From Cryptomeria japonica (Eukaryota; Streptophyta; Pinopsida; Cupressales; Cupressaceae): a stretch of DNA of 64,000 nucleotides. The stretch lies in NCBI RefSeq assembly GCF_030272615.1, contig NC_081415.1, positions 109,636,406 to 109,700,405 on the forward strand. The letters are read 5' to 3'. The stretch's first letter is position 1, and each line of letters begins with the position of its first letter. Made by a program: the position numbers and the translations under genes. Below are positions 22,547 through 33,519 of the stretch, one piece after another. The notes beneath the pieces were generated by a model that saw nothing but the letters and a program-made list of their open reading frames with translations, had not been told where the DNA came from and searched no databases.

Positions 22547-24049
22547 TGTTGGCATTTGTGCAGAATATGTTGACATAATGATATCATATGTTGTCATTGA
22601 TGTCAATATGCTAAAGAGTGAACCAGTATATTGAAAAGAGTGAGCTAGTATATTGAAGTTTGCAAGAGGAAAAGAGAACCAATATATGTGAGAATCGGTA
22701 TAACATTGTGAACCAGTATATGTGAAAAGGTGAAGCGGTATGTTTGTTTGAGGTAAACTGGTACGTTGGTATGAGAACCGGTATATGAATGTTTTGCATG
22801 ACAATCGGTTGGTAGTCTCAACTTCAGGGTTTTTGGTTGAAGTGTTCCAAGCTTGTGTGATGAGTCAGCATTGTAATCAAGATCAGATCGTGTTGCCACA
22901 TCAGCTTGAGCACATGAAGGATCTTGCATGAAGGAGATCGATCCTATCTACCTCGTGAATGTGCGAAGTCTCTGTAAACAATGGAGAACGCATGATGAGT
23001 TATCGCATTCATGAAGCAGTGAAGAACAAACGATGGAGAATGTCTTGAGATCTGTTCAAGACCGTTGTATTCTATGAAATGTGATTAATGGTCAGGATTG
23101 AACCGACTGTATTGGTAAACCTAAATGTTTAGGGTTTAGGGTTTATGCTACTGACCTATCTATTTTCTATAAGGTCGATGATGTGTTTCATGTTTAGGTT
23201 GTTGGCAAATGGTGTGTGTGTGTATCTAAGTGCAGAGATACATGATTCTTGCTAGACCAGATGAGATAAGAGGATTGATTCCTGCATAATGTGTGTGTAG
23301 AAGGAAGGAACTTAAGCAGATCTGCATTAGGCATTGAGTGCTATTATCAGATCATTGTAATACTTGTTGATCTTTAACCACTTCAACAGTTGGAAAATCC
23401 CTTAACCAGGTAGCCTTAACCAGCTTGCTGTAAATCCTTTAACAGTGTGACTCAAACTCATCGAGTTCTTGAAATCCTCTAACAAGGTAACCTCTAATAG
23501 GGTTTAACCCTTAATCGGGTATTTAGCCATCCCTTAACCGGGTGATCTCTAACAGGATCGATTCCTAGCAAAACTTGTTGTAACAGTCTCTAACTGGACT
23601 AGGCTCCTAATAGAGCAGACTTCTAAAGAGTTCAAAAGCAGCTTGTGGGTATTCATCCCCCCCGTGGTTTTTCCCAGTTGGGTTTCCACATGAAAAATTT
23701 GCGTGTCATGTGTAGTATTTTTAATGTGATGATTTAAGTGATTTGCGTCTAAAGGTAAATCATGCTAAGCTAGCTGTTATTATATTTCTAATGATAAATT
23801 ACCTATTCATGCATAAGGGTGAAATGGAAGTGTAGTATTAATTTTAGTGGTAAGCTAAGTGATTAATCAGTTAATGCTTGTCACAGTCATTCTTAGATTT
23901 ACCAGTTGCACTCTATTTCAGACCGATGTTACTGTCTGTCAGACATTTGCAGTGTTTGCAGTCAAACTGGTTTGGGAAAAGTATTTGTGTCTGTACTGAT
24001 TCACCCCCCCCCCCCCTCTCAGTACCGGTTTGGTACTTATTGTTCATCA
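22547..24049 (+). repeat. 3' LTR of element F
   Basis: About 1.5 kb, TGTTGGCATTTGTGCAGAAT to TTGTTCATCA. It has the TTGTCATTGATGTCAA word, the GTGG-(U-rich)-CCAC motif (23664-23689) and a poly-C/CTCTC tract (24002-24020) near its end. Confidence 0.85.
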
Positions 24050-25238
24050 TTGAGTTATCAAATCTGACCATCAATAGATGTAGTCAAAGAATTTGAGCTA
24101 TCAAAAGAATTGACTATACCTACAATTTTCTCCTAAGTATCCTTAATTCCTTTATCTATATCTACAGTAAGTAAACCAGTGTTGCAACATACTCTATAAA
24201 TATTGGTACATTGCCTCAAAGCATTATCAATCAACTTTAATTTATCAGTAATCTCTTTCTTCTTAGATTCAATCATCTGATCAAAAGTAGCTCTCCTAGC
24301 TTATGTAAACCTCTCCAATGCCTGTCGATTAGATATCTACTGTAAAGATTGAAAGTCCTTAGAAATGCGCTCTATGATTATTTTGAGCTTGTCGAATGGG
24401 CTTGCTCCTTTGTCAAAATGGCACTCTGGGACAAGTCTATGCAAAATTGGGATTGATTGATCAATAATTCCTTTGTCCACAGATCCTTCCTTCATCATCT
24501 TCTGTGCATCCATCATCATGAGCTCAGTAGAACTCATCTCAGTTATGCTTTTTTGCTCTACCAATGAGGTGTCAATTGATAATAATGATGTGCTCGCTAC
24601 TGATTCCTTGCCTGATTCCTCTTCCTTCCTTTTTTCGGAAAAACATCCATTAATGTCTTGATGTCCTGAGATACTTGTTCAACAAAATTGCTAGCCTTGC
24701 CTAACTATTTCTCCCTCTTCTTCTAGTTAAATTCAGTTTGAACCTCTTGCTTCTTCAGTTTTGCAGTACCAAAGGATTTCTCAGCCTCATCAATAGGAGC
24801 ATCAATTAACATCTTTGCATAAGCATCTAAAATCTTATCATCAACCTCATATCCCATTTCCTCTATCCATATTTTCTGGGGTTTAACTGCTTCCATCAAT
24901 GTTTCATCCTTTTTAACCATAAAGCAGATCTCGGTTTAGTATTTCTCAACAATTTGTTTTGGAACCCTCTCCCTAGATTTCATTGCCTTTCGAAATGCCT
25001 TGAAGTAACCCCAAACCTTATCATCTCGCTGACTACCCAAAGTAGCAATAGATTGTTTCAATTGTCTTCCTACCGGGATATCAAATGCCCATTGTCTCTT
25101 CCCAAAACTGAGAGTTTCATTAATGAAAAATAGCATCAAACAGACAATAAGACTCTCATACTGGAATGTCCCCTTCCTCTCTCCTTTGATCTTCCCAAGG
25201 TTCATTAACAACTTATATAAAATCCATCCACAGAGATC
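24050..25238 (-). pseudogene. second ORF of element D, downstream segment
   Basis: Continuation, across element E, of the ORF at 32496-33164. It includes DLCGWILYKLLMNLGKIKGE, FGKRQWAFDIPVGRQLK and MVKKDETLMEAVKP, then IEEMGYEVDDKILDAYAKML. These align with E's ORF2 at about 28860-29240 (VDKCLMEVVEPRMEEVEPMG, YEVVYDLLEGYASTLIASPL). A short KE-rich patch (EKRKEEES) at about 24630 stands where E has its long KE tract. A further helical segment (LVPECHFDKGASPFDKLKII) follows. Stops occur at 24336 and elsewhere. It ends at element F. Confidence 0.7.
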
Positions 25239-26410
25239 TGTTGGCATTTTTTATGTTTATGTTGTGATTGTCATTAATGGACACACAGTTGTATTGAGAT
25301 CCCTTTTTATGTATGAGCTAGAGCTCAACCAGTATTTGTTTCAACCGGTATGTTGTATTCTAGTCTTTAGACTATTGGTGATTTTGTAGAATGTGTTTCC
25401 CGGTCTGAAGCGGCATGTCGACCCCAAGCGGTTCATAGATCTCAAGCGGTATGAGGGAGCAAAGCGGCATAACACATTCCTACCAATCTTCATTTTTGTC
25501 AAACTGGTAACCAGTATTTTGTATGAACTGGTAATACTCTATGATGAGTTACCAACCGGCATTTTGTGATGAGTTACCAATCCACCGATTGTTTGACGGT
25601 GCCGACACACTGACAGTTCTTTTTGTGTCGTGTTACTGAGTATGTCTAGATTCATTGAACCTAGAAAATTGTAATGTAATCCTATTAGACCGACATGAAA
25701 TCAAATTCCTTTAAAAGGACATCATGTCTAGGGTTTTAAGATGTTGCTGAAAGGGTTTATGTTGTGACTAGGGTTTAAGGTGGTTGTTGAGTTGTTGTAA
25801 GAGCGATCTTATCTGAGAAGATCAAGTTGTAACTGAGAGAAGACTGAAGTAATGTTGGAATGCATTAGTAAGTGAGCTATACTAGATCTAACCAAGTAGT
25901 ATGTGCTATTAGATAGATCAAACACTTGTTGATTACTCACATCTTTGACAAGTTTGTAGCCCTTAACCGGGTAGGCCCAAAAGCCTTTTGTAAAATCCTC
26001 TAACAAGGTGGTTCACTCCTATGAATCTAAAATCCTCTAACAAGGTAGTCTTTAATTGGACTTATCTCCTAATAGAGATTGAGATTCCTAACAGGATCTG
26101 TTGTGGTGAAGAACATTGTAAGACCTTAACCGGTCTGACCTTAACCGGTTCGGTTTCTATTCTGCAGATAGTGACTTGTGAGTTTCATCTCACCGTGGTT
26201 TTTCCCATTTGGGTTTCCACATCAAATATCTTGTGTTATGGTTGTATTGCTTTTGTGGGTGAATGCTTTATTTGCATTTTGGTTTGCATGTGTGATAACT
26301 GGTCTGTCTGCTAAAGCTGTTTTACCGGTTTATCTTCAGACTGCTTAAGTGTTTAAGTACAAATATTTTTGGAATACTAATTCACCCCAACCACCTCTTA
26401 GTATTCATCA
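25239..26410 (+). repeat. 5' LTR of element E
   Basis: 1,172 bp, TGTTGGCATTTTTTATG to GTATTCATCA. It matches the 3' LTR from about 25407 on. It carries the GTGG-(U-rich)-CCAC motif at 26195-26220. Confidence 0.92.
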
Positions 26411-26412
26411 AT

Positions 26413-26424
26413 TGGTATCAGAGC
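26413..26424 (+). other. primer binding site of element E
   Basis: TGGTATCAGAGC, 2 bases after the LTR. Confidence 0.9.
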
Positions 26425-26448
26425 CTACCTTTCTATAAGTTTAACCAC

Positions 26449-27656
26449 TTGGAAAGAGATATGGGGGAATACACCTTGAGGGAACTTACTCAATGGCTTA
26501 CTCAGTCTGAGCAAGCCTATGATGATCTTATGGTCAAATACAAGGCATCTCAAGCTAAAAGGAGAGAACATGCAAAGAAGCTGATGGAGCTATCTAAAAA
26601 TAGTTCTGAAGATGAAGCAAATATGGAAGCCATGATTGTAAAAGTAAATAAGTTGAATGATTCAAACTCCAATCTGAGAAAGGAGTTGGAAGGACTGACT
26701 ATCCGGTTTAGTCAAGAGCTTGAGAACCGGAGGAAAGCTGAAGATCTGGTAAAGGACAGAGATCATGAGATCTCCAAGTTGAAACAAGAGATTAGTGCAC
26801 TGACTGCTCACCTTCATGAGAGCAGAATGGAAAAAGAAGGAGTACAAGATGAACTGAACATAGTCATCTCTGAAAATGCGAGCCAAATGGAGTCAAATAC
26901 TGCTATTTCCAAAGTGAGTCAAAGGAAATACTTGCTAAGTTCAGCAAAAGTACTGTCAAGCTAGAGCCAAAGCTTGAGTCATCTAGACTGGTAAAGAATA
27001 CCAATGGACTTGGTTTCTCTAGACATGAGGAAGGAGAATCCTCAGGAACAAATGCTTAAGCATCAAAGAAGCAACCGGCACTCAAAGGAAAAGGTAAGCA
27101 AAAATTCAAACCTATTTGCTTTAACTGTCTTAAAGAAGGACACACTGCCAATGTATGTAGGAGCAAAGCCTACAATAATTTTCCTTATTTTATCAACAAT
27201 GTATGTAGATCCAATAAGTTCAATGGTCATTGTTATGCATGCAACAAGTTTGGACATAGAGCATCTGAATGCAGGTATGTCATGAACAATACCGGAAGAT
27301 ATCCTCAGAGGACCCAAGGAGCTAGTCCGGAATCTTTTGTGAACCGGAACCCTAACCGGTTTAATGCTTACAGTTATCAGTCAGGCAACAATGGTTATCA
27401 ACCGACAACCGGATGGAGAGAAAACTATTGGATTTGTCATGGGCATGGTCACACTGCTGCTACATGCAGAAGGAAGAATGGAAACATGAACAATGGACCT
27501 TGGAGAGCACCTGGATTGGTTTGCTATCACTGCAACAAATCGGGTCACATTGCAAGATTCTGCAGAAGCAGAAAGAGTATATCTGATGATATATCGGTCA
27601 CTCAGGAAGGAGAAATTGATTTTGAAACAGTTCAAGAAGACATGAACAAAATCTAG
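26449..27656 (+). pseudogene. ORF1 of element E: coiled-coil, four-CCHC gag-like protein, frameshifted
   Basis: It starts MERDMGEYTLRELTQW at 26449. Residues 1-150 are strongly helical and heptad-like (KLNDSNSNLRKELEGLTIRF, DHEISKLKQEISAL), which predicts a coiled coil. A frameshift lies at about 26880-26930, and one TAA at about 27057 falls at a probable Gln codon. Downstream are zinc knuckles CFNCLKEGHTANVC (from 27117), CYACNKFGHRASEC (about 27235), a degenerate third ending CHGHGHTAATC (about 27438) and CYHCNKSGHIARFC (about 27520). The protein ends at 27654 in an acidic tail. The layout suggests nucleic-acid binding and assembly like Gag, but no standard gag domain is recognisable. D has the same layout (33520-34650). 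Confidence 0.8.
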
Positions 27657-27913
27657 AGGAAGAAACCAACAATGTTGGAAGAGGAATCGGTTTCTGCACC
27701 TAGTGTGGAAATATCAGAATCGGCAAACTAAGCTCCAAAGAGGCTTAGGGGGAGCAAACAGCAAAATGTTTGTGAACCCCTGGTTACACTGATAAAAGGC
27801 CTTAACTAGTATGTAATACCTGTCACTTGGGAGAAGACCGAAAATGGTAAAAGAGGCAAATTAGGGTTTACGCCCTAATAGAGGAGCATTAATGGAGGTG
27901 GGTGAGAGACATG

Positions 27914-27920
27914 TATAAAA
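27914..27920 (+). promoter_or_regulatory. candidate TATA box ahead of ORF2 of element E
   Basis: TATAAAA (in ATGTATAAAAGCAT) lies in the non-coding spacer between ORF1 and ORF2, about 260 bp before the ORF2 start. It could drive a separate ORF2 transcript with a leader of roughly 230 bases. Sequence resemblance only. Confidence 0.4.
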
Positions 27921-28177
27921 GCATATTTCAAATCATTTCTCACTATCTGTTTTCGAGCGAAGAAAAAATTTTCAAAGTGCAAAGCGAAGAAAAGGCGATT
28001 TGAGCTAAGATTTCAAGAAATTGACAAATCTTGAAGGAGATTCAAATCCAGTTTGCAAGCGGTCGTGAAGAACACAAAGTGGTGATTTGGCAACCGACGG
28101 AGAGTGGAGTGAAGCAGAATTAGGAAGCCCTAAATTTGCATTTTAAAGGTATTTTCGTGTTCTTGAAATACTTTACA

Positions 28178-31100
28178 ATGGCTTCCACATCTCATACTAG
28201 TTCTAGTACATCCATTGAGTCGGAAAGTTTCATTCAAAGGAAATCCAAATATAATGCCTTATCACAAGTTTCGGTTGGAGTCATAGTTGAAGAGGGAAGT
28301 TCAGACTATATTGATTGCAAAATAGAAGACCTAGGGTCTTTAGCTATTCACACCTAGTTAGGATTATTTTGCGGCAAGGACAAGAAAATCAAACCGGAGT
28401 TTAGTATCCTAGAGAAGAAGAAACTCCATAATGATGTATACTTTTTGGAAGATTTTATGAAGGATCATATCAGGATCATTTTGAGCAGAGTCCATGGTGA
28501 CAAGATGTACCTGGAGAGGACGCATGATATCACACCATAGGCAATTCATGCAGTCACTAGTTTCTGCAATACAGGGGAAGTGCCAGCCCTAAGAACTATA
28601 AGCAAAACGGAAATGGCCAAGCTCACCGGTTCAACAAGTGACTCACGAGGTATGATAATTAATCCTATCAAGGATGATCTAGTGAAATACACCTGCATGG
28701 TGATAGGCTACAGAACATTCTCAGCCAGCAAGATTAATTTTGTATCTGTTGCAGCGGTAAATGTCGCTTATCCTATGATTAAAGAAGATGCATCATTTTA
28801 CCTATGCACCGGTATGCAGAGGCAACTCTTGTCTAACCTAAAGTCAATTAAACAGGATAATGCACTAAGATTCAAGTTCAAACAACTATTGGTTGGGTTG
28901 TTCTTTTATTTTCAAGGCTACTTTCCTGGAGTAGGAGACGTCCAGTGGTCTCCTGACCAATCGGTAACCAAATAGATCAAGGAAAACATTCAAGCTGTCG
29001 GAACCGGTTACCCTGATGTTCTAAACAAATATTTTGATGAGTTCAAGAGGAAGATGAGTCAAAGAATGAGGATCTCGGGTGATATCATTAAGAAATATGA
29101 AGATGACATCTATTTCACCATTCAGGTGGACAAATGCCTAATGGAGGTTGTTGAGCCTAGAATGGAGGAAGTGGAGCCAATGGGCTATGAGGTGGTGTAT
29201 GATTTGCTAGAAGGGTATGCCTCAACCCTTATTGCCTCACCTCTTGATCCCAAGGCTAAGAGGATCGGAACCTATATGGAGTGGATTGCACTAGCCGAGG
29301 AACCCTCTGTTAAGAAAGGAAAAGAACCAACTACAAAGAAAGCAAAGGCAGTGCCTATAGCATCGGCACCGGCTACTACTGCAACTCCAAGAGTGACCAA
29401 GCAGTCACCTGCAAAGAAGAAAATAGAAGTGGCACCGGCAAAAGTCTTTGAGAGAAAAAGAAAGACTAAGTCAAATGAACCTAACTCTAAAGAGACCAAG
29501 TATGATGAAAAGCCAAAGAAGGCCAGACAGACAAAGAAAATGAAGAAGAATGAACCAGCAGCATCTGCACCGGTAAATATTGATATCTCCTCATACAAAC
29601 CTTTGACACATTATCAAAGGACAATAAAGAATATTAGGAGAAAATTACTTCATGATTTAGTAGATTATTATAATGATTTTAGTGATGAGGAGAAAGAAGA
29701 AGTATTACAGGAAATCATTATTTATTTGTGTAAAAATGACTGGTCCCCATCAGAGATTAAATCTCAGACACCAGATTCTTTATATAAAGCATTAGATAAC
29801 AAATGGCCCATTGCCATTGAAAAAGAATAGGAGATTAGGGAGAAAGTCTTTGCACAGTACTTTCCCGACCTCTCAAATTCAGAATTATTTGATGTTTTGG
29901 ATCAGAATAAAGGACTCTTCTTCACAAGGAGAAGAAGACTCTGGCTGTTAGAGGGGAGAATTGATGATGTTGAAAAAGACACTCATCAGCATATGGATTA
30001 TGCTATCAATTCTCACAAAGCACGTATGGCCAACCTACAAGCGGAACAAGAACCGGTTGTATCCAAACCGGATGAAGTTTTTGATGAAGAAGGAAACCTG
30101 GTTGAAGAACCAATCGACACTATTGATGTCGATGCACTGGACATAGAAGATTTCACTCAGGACATACCTTCTGAGGGAACAGAACAAGGGCAACAAGCCG
30201 AACAGAGCAATAAGCAAGCCAAGGACACACAAGAAGTGGCTAAGGAATAGGAAGAGAAGAAGAAGAAGAGGGATGAAGATGAGAAAAAGAGAAAAGAGGA
30301 AGAGAAGAGAAAAGAGGAAGAGGAGAAAAGAAAAGATGAAGAGAAGAAGAAGCAAGAAGATGATAGGAAGAAGAAAGAAGAAGAGGATAAGGAAGAAAAG
30401 AAGAAGAAGGAAGAGGAAGAAAAGAAGAAGAAGGAAGATGAAGAAAAGAAAGAAGAGGAGAAGAGGAAGGAAGCAGAGAAAAAGAAGAAGGAAGAAGCAG
30501 ACAAGGCAGCAGAAGCAATGGAGAGCACACATATGCAGACTTCGAAGGCAACCGGGAGTCAAGCCAAACCGACTGATATCGCCAGTCATATCGATCTCTA
30601 GTCTGCAAGTGAGTCAAAGCTTATGCAGAGCATCAAGGTTGCTCAAGAGCAACTTGAAATAATTCGAAGGAAAAAGGAGCAAGACATAATTCAAGCGACT
30701 TTAGACACCCTTACCGGTTTGATCCCTGGTACCAATCTTCCTAACACTGAATCATCACTAGCACAGCTCAAACTACTATGTACTGTAGTGGATGATCAGG
30801 TGCAGAGCCTAAAAGAAGCAGCTGAGGCAAATTTCAAGAAAGAGCATCAAAAGGCTCTTAACATTGCTCTAGTGAAAAAGTTGAATGAGCTCCGGTTTGA
30901 ACTTCTGAAATACCAAAAGGATATAAGGGACGCTTTGGATGAGGGAAACTTGCTGCTAAGCAAAATCTATCAACCCCATCTATTCTGCGATGATGTGCTA
31001 GCTTAGAAGAAAAAGCTTCAAATGGACTTACAGTCCTACTTGAGCACATTTAAGCCACCCTATGATTCCTTTGCAACTTATGGGCAAACCGTTCACTGGT

Positions 31101-31399
31101 TCCAGATCCAGTCAGCCAAAATGGAGCAAGAGATCAATACATGGTCTAGAGATTTGTAGGAGCTACAACTGGTTTTACTTCCACGTCTACAAATTCTTCA
31201 GAAGTGTTATCTGAACCTGGATGCCTTGACAGTTACGCAGGAGTTGAGCACAGTTGATGCCATGGAGGAACAGGTATCCTAGATGCAAACAGAGAAAGAA
31301 GTGGCCACCTCCCTACTTGAGTCCTAGTCTCTATCCATGAAACAATTTTTGTAGGACTATAAATCAGTTTTTGACAAGTATTATTCATTGTTGTCATAA
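28178..31399 (+). pseudogene. ORF2 of element E: long non-pol protein with eleven in-frame TAG codons
   Basis: Starts in an excellent plant context (ACAATGGCTTCC, protein MASTSHTSSSTSIESESFIQ). One frame runs without indel to TAA at 31397, about 1,073 codons, broken only by TAG at 28355, 28538, 28973, 29828, 30248, 30599, 31004, 31157, 31280, 31325 and 31352. Regions: globular N-terminal half (IEDLGSLAIHT, ILSRVHGDKMYLERTHDITP, FYFQGYFPGVGDVQWSPDQ, MGYEVVYDLLEGYASTLIAS); a low-complexity Lys/Ala/Pro linker (29290-29560); a second folded part (YYNDFSDEEKEEVLQEIIIY); an extreme Glu/Lys helix (30250-30500); a helical C-terminal part (LNELRFELLKYQKDIRDALD). No enzyme motif or family recognised. 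D encodes the same protein. Confidence 0.78.
30250..30505 (+). repeat. nearly pure purine tract encoding a Glu/Lys-rich helix
   Basis: About 255 bp of GAA/GAG/AAG/AAA codons with only scattered T and C. It encodes runs such as KKRKEEEKRKEEEEKRK, typical of a single long charged helix. The homologous position in D is only a short EKRKEEES, so E has expanded it. Confidence 0.85.
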
Positions 31400-31492
31400 G
31401 TTTTTATTATTTTATCAAATGGAAAACAGGGTTGTTCAGCGGCACTTTGTCATTGTTGGCAAAAGGGGAGAAGTACTCTATCTATTTTGGGG

Positions 31493-32495
31493 CAGAAGTG
31501 GCATGTCGACCCCAAGCAATTCGTAGATCTCAAGCGGTACAAGGGAGCAAAGCGGCATAACACATTCCTACCAGTCTTCATTTTTGTCAAACCGGCAACC
31601 GGTATTTTGTATGAACCGGTAATACTCTGTGATGAGTTACCAACCGGCATTTTGTGATGAGTTACCAATCCACCGATTGTTTGACAGTACCGACACACTG
31701 ATGGTGCTTTTTGTGTCGTGTTACTGAGTATGTCTAGATTCATTGAACCTAGGAAATTGTAATGTAATCCTATTGGACCGACATGAAATTAGATTCCTTT
31801 AAAAGGACATCATGTCTAGGGTTTTAAGATGTTGCTGAAAGGGTTTATGTTGTGACTAGGGTTTAAGGTGGTTGTTGAGTTATTGTAAGAGTGATCTTAT
31901 CTGAGAAGATCAAGTTGTAACTAAGAGAAGACTAAAGTAATGTTGGAATGCATTAGCAAGTGAGCTATACTGGATCTAACCAAGCAGTTTGTGCTATTAG
32001 ATAGATCAAACACTTGTTGATTACTCACATCTTTGACAAGTTTGTAGCCCTTAACCGGTTAGGCCCAAAAGCCTTTTGTAAAATCCTCTAACAAGGTGGT
32101 TCACTCCTGTGAATCTAAAATCCTCTAACAAGGTAGTCTTTAATCGGACTTATCTCCTAATAGAGATTGAGATTCCTAACAGGATCTATTCTGGTGAAGA
32201 ACATTGTAAGACCTTAACCAGTCTGACCTTAACCGATCTAGTTTCTATTCTACAGATAGTGACTTGTGAGTTCCATCTCACCGTGGTTTTTCCCATTTGA
32301 GTTTCCACGTCAAATATCTTGTGTTATGGTTGTATTGCTTTTGTGGGTGAATGTTTTATTTGCATTTTGGTTTGCATGTGTGATAACCGGTCTGTCTGTT
32401 AAAATTATTTTACCGGTTTATCTTCAGACTGCTTAAGTGTTTAAGTACAAAGATTTTTGGAATACTAATTCACCCCCCCCTCTTAGTATTCATCA
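31493..32495 (+). repeat. 3' LTR of element E, lacking its first 167 bases
   Basis: It aligns with 25407-26410 of the 5' LTR to the same end, GTATTCATCA. The normal LTR start and the last part of the internal region are deleted, with the join at about 31492. Confidence 0.9.
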
Positions 32496-33164
32496 AAATC
32501 TAACTTCTCATTTTCCCTCATGATCTTATGTGCGGCATAAATGTAGGAGCTAGAAATTGAGTTGAGATGATTGGATTGAGTTACCTTTTAACCAATGATC
32601 ATGTTGTCAAATCTGATGTCTCTATCGGTGATGGTGTTGACCCTTATCGATCATCAGTCTGAAGTTGTACCGATGAGTTTGTTAACCTAATCATTAGAAA
32701 TATTTTTCTCCAGATGTTGACCAATATGTGGCAAAACGGTGATGGCCCTAATGGCCTCCTTCGAGATCTTATAAGGTTTGTCCAACCAAATGAATTCTCC
32801 ATGCACTCTGCCCAATAAATATCTGATCATCTCATCTTTGAATTCCAGGATATCCAAAATGCCAGTAAACCCTAGATCCTCAATGTGCTTATACTCGGGC
32901 TTGCTCTTTCCGAAGTCTCCCATCAACTCGCTCATATACATGCTCTTGATATCATTGGTACCCAAATCCTCAATGTGGTAGTTAATGTATGCTTTGACGT
33001 CTTCCACATATATAACTCCTTCCGGAACACGGGAAAAAGTGCCAACTGAATCATCAAAGGTGGCAATATGCGGATATTGCTTGAAAATCGGCCTGGGATG
33101 GTCGTTAACCTAAAAAACAGTAGGATTTGCAATAAAATTAGGTGCAGAGGATGATCTCACTTCC
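32496..33164 (-). pseudogene. second ORF of element D, N-terminal segment
   Basis: The start is at about 33164 (MEVRSSSAPNFIANPTVF). The next part, YINYHIEDLGTNDIKSMYMS, FKDEMIRYLLGRVHGEFIWL and DKPYKISKEAIRAITVLP, aligns with E's IEDLGSLAIHT, MKDHIRIILSRVHGDKMYLE and RTHDITP-stop-AIHAVTSF. Stops include a TAG at about 33110, a TAG after NISND at 32686, two adjacent TGAs, and a TAA. It ends in KLDF at the E insertion and resumes at 25238. Confidence 0.72.
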
Positions 33165-33519
33165 ATGATGAAAGATAAATACCTAAGAAATAGTTGTTGA
33201 TGAAACCCTAAAGAACTCTTGCGATCACTGGTGGAATCATTGAAAAAGATATCTGATCACACTGAATTGCCTTAGACTCACTCTGAATCTCTCTTAATAG
33301 CTTTGAATGCAAGGTGATAAAAAAAAAAGTGGATTCAACGTTTTAACCTTCAAGAAACTCTAATCTGTCATTGATATGAATGACTTCTAGTGGAAGATAC
33401 CAGATCTCAATCGAACATCTCCATACCGGATAAACCTTTCCAATGTCTAGAACATCTTCCAGAACTCCTTCTCGGGGCTTTAGCAGTGTTATCATGAATT
33501 TTTCCTACCCCTAAGGCAT

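Larger units (their letters stand above)
21012..24049 (+). mobile_element. Ty1/copia element F, 3' half only
   Basis: It begins abruptly in RT, runs through RNase H, a 3' untranslated region and polypurine tract, and ends with an intact 3' LTR. The 5' LTR, gag, protease and integrase are missing. On the right it adjoins element D's second ORF at 24050. Confidence 0.88.
25239..32495 (+). mobile_element. pol-less two-ORF LTR retrotransposon E, nested in D
   Basis: A 7,257-bp insertion in D's second ORF. Flanks are AGATC (25234-25238) and AAATC (32496-32500), four of five matching. Order: 5' LTR, primer site, gag-like ORF1 (coiled coil and CCHC knuckles), a spacer with a TATA box, a long ORF2, a polypurine-like tract (31458-31473), then a 3' LTR lacking its first 167 bp or so. 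No protease, integrase, RT or RNase H motif is present on either strand. It should depend on a copia partner. The LTR landmarks shared with A, C, F and D suggest which group. Confidence 0.9.

Noticed and set aside
22382-22929. Minus-strand ORFs rich in Tyr/Ser/Gly repeats
   Set aside because: They arise from repeated ACCAGTATAT-like words at the start of the F LTR.
18437-24049. A novel mobile gypsy-copia hybrid element
   Set aside because: The two ends carry unrelated LTRs, there is no matching target duplication, and host D has also lost sequence between the insertion points. A deletion joining two insertions fits better.
30035-30617. Leu/Ser/Phe-rich antisense ORFs resembling membrane proteins
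   Set aside because: They are the complement of the Glu/Lys tract of ORF2.
28178-31399. Amber (TAG) codons as reassigned or read-through sense codons in ORF2 of E
   Set aside because: Tempting because all eleven stops are TAG, but plant nuclear genes do not reassign TAG, the flanking elements also have TAA and TGA, and CHG deamination of CAG explains it more simply.
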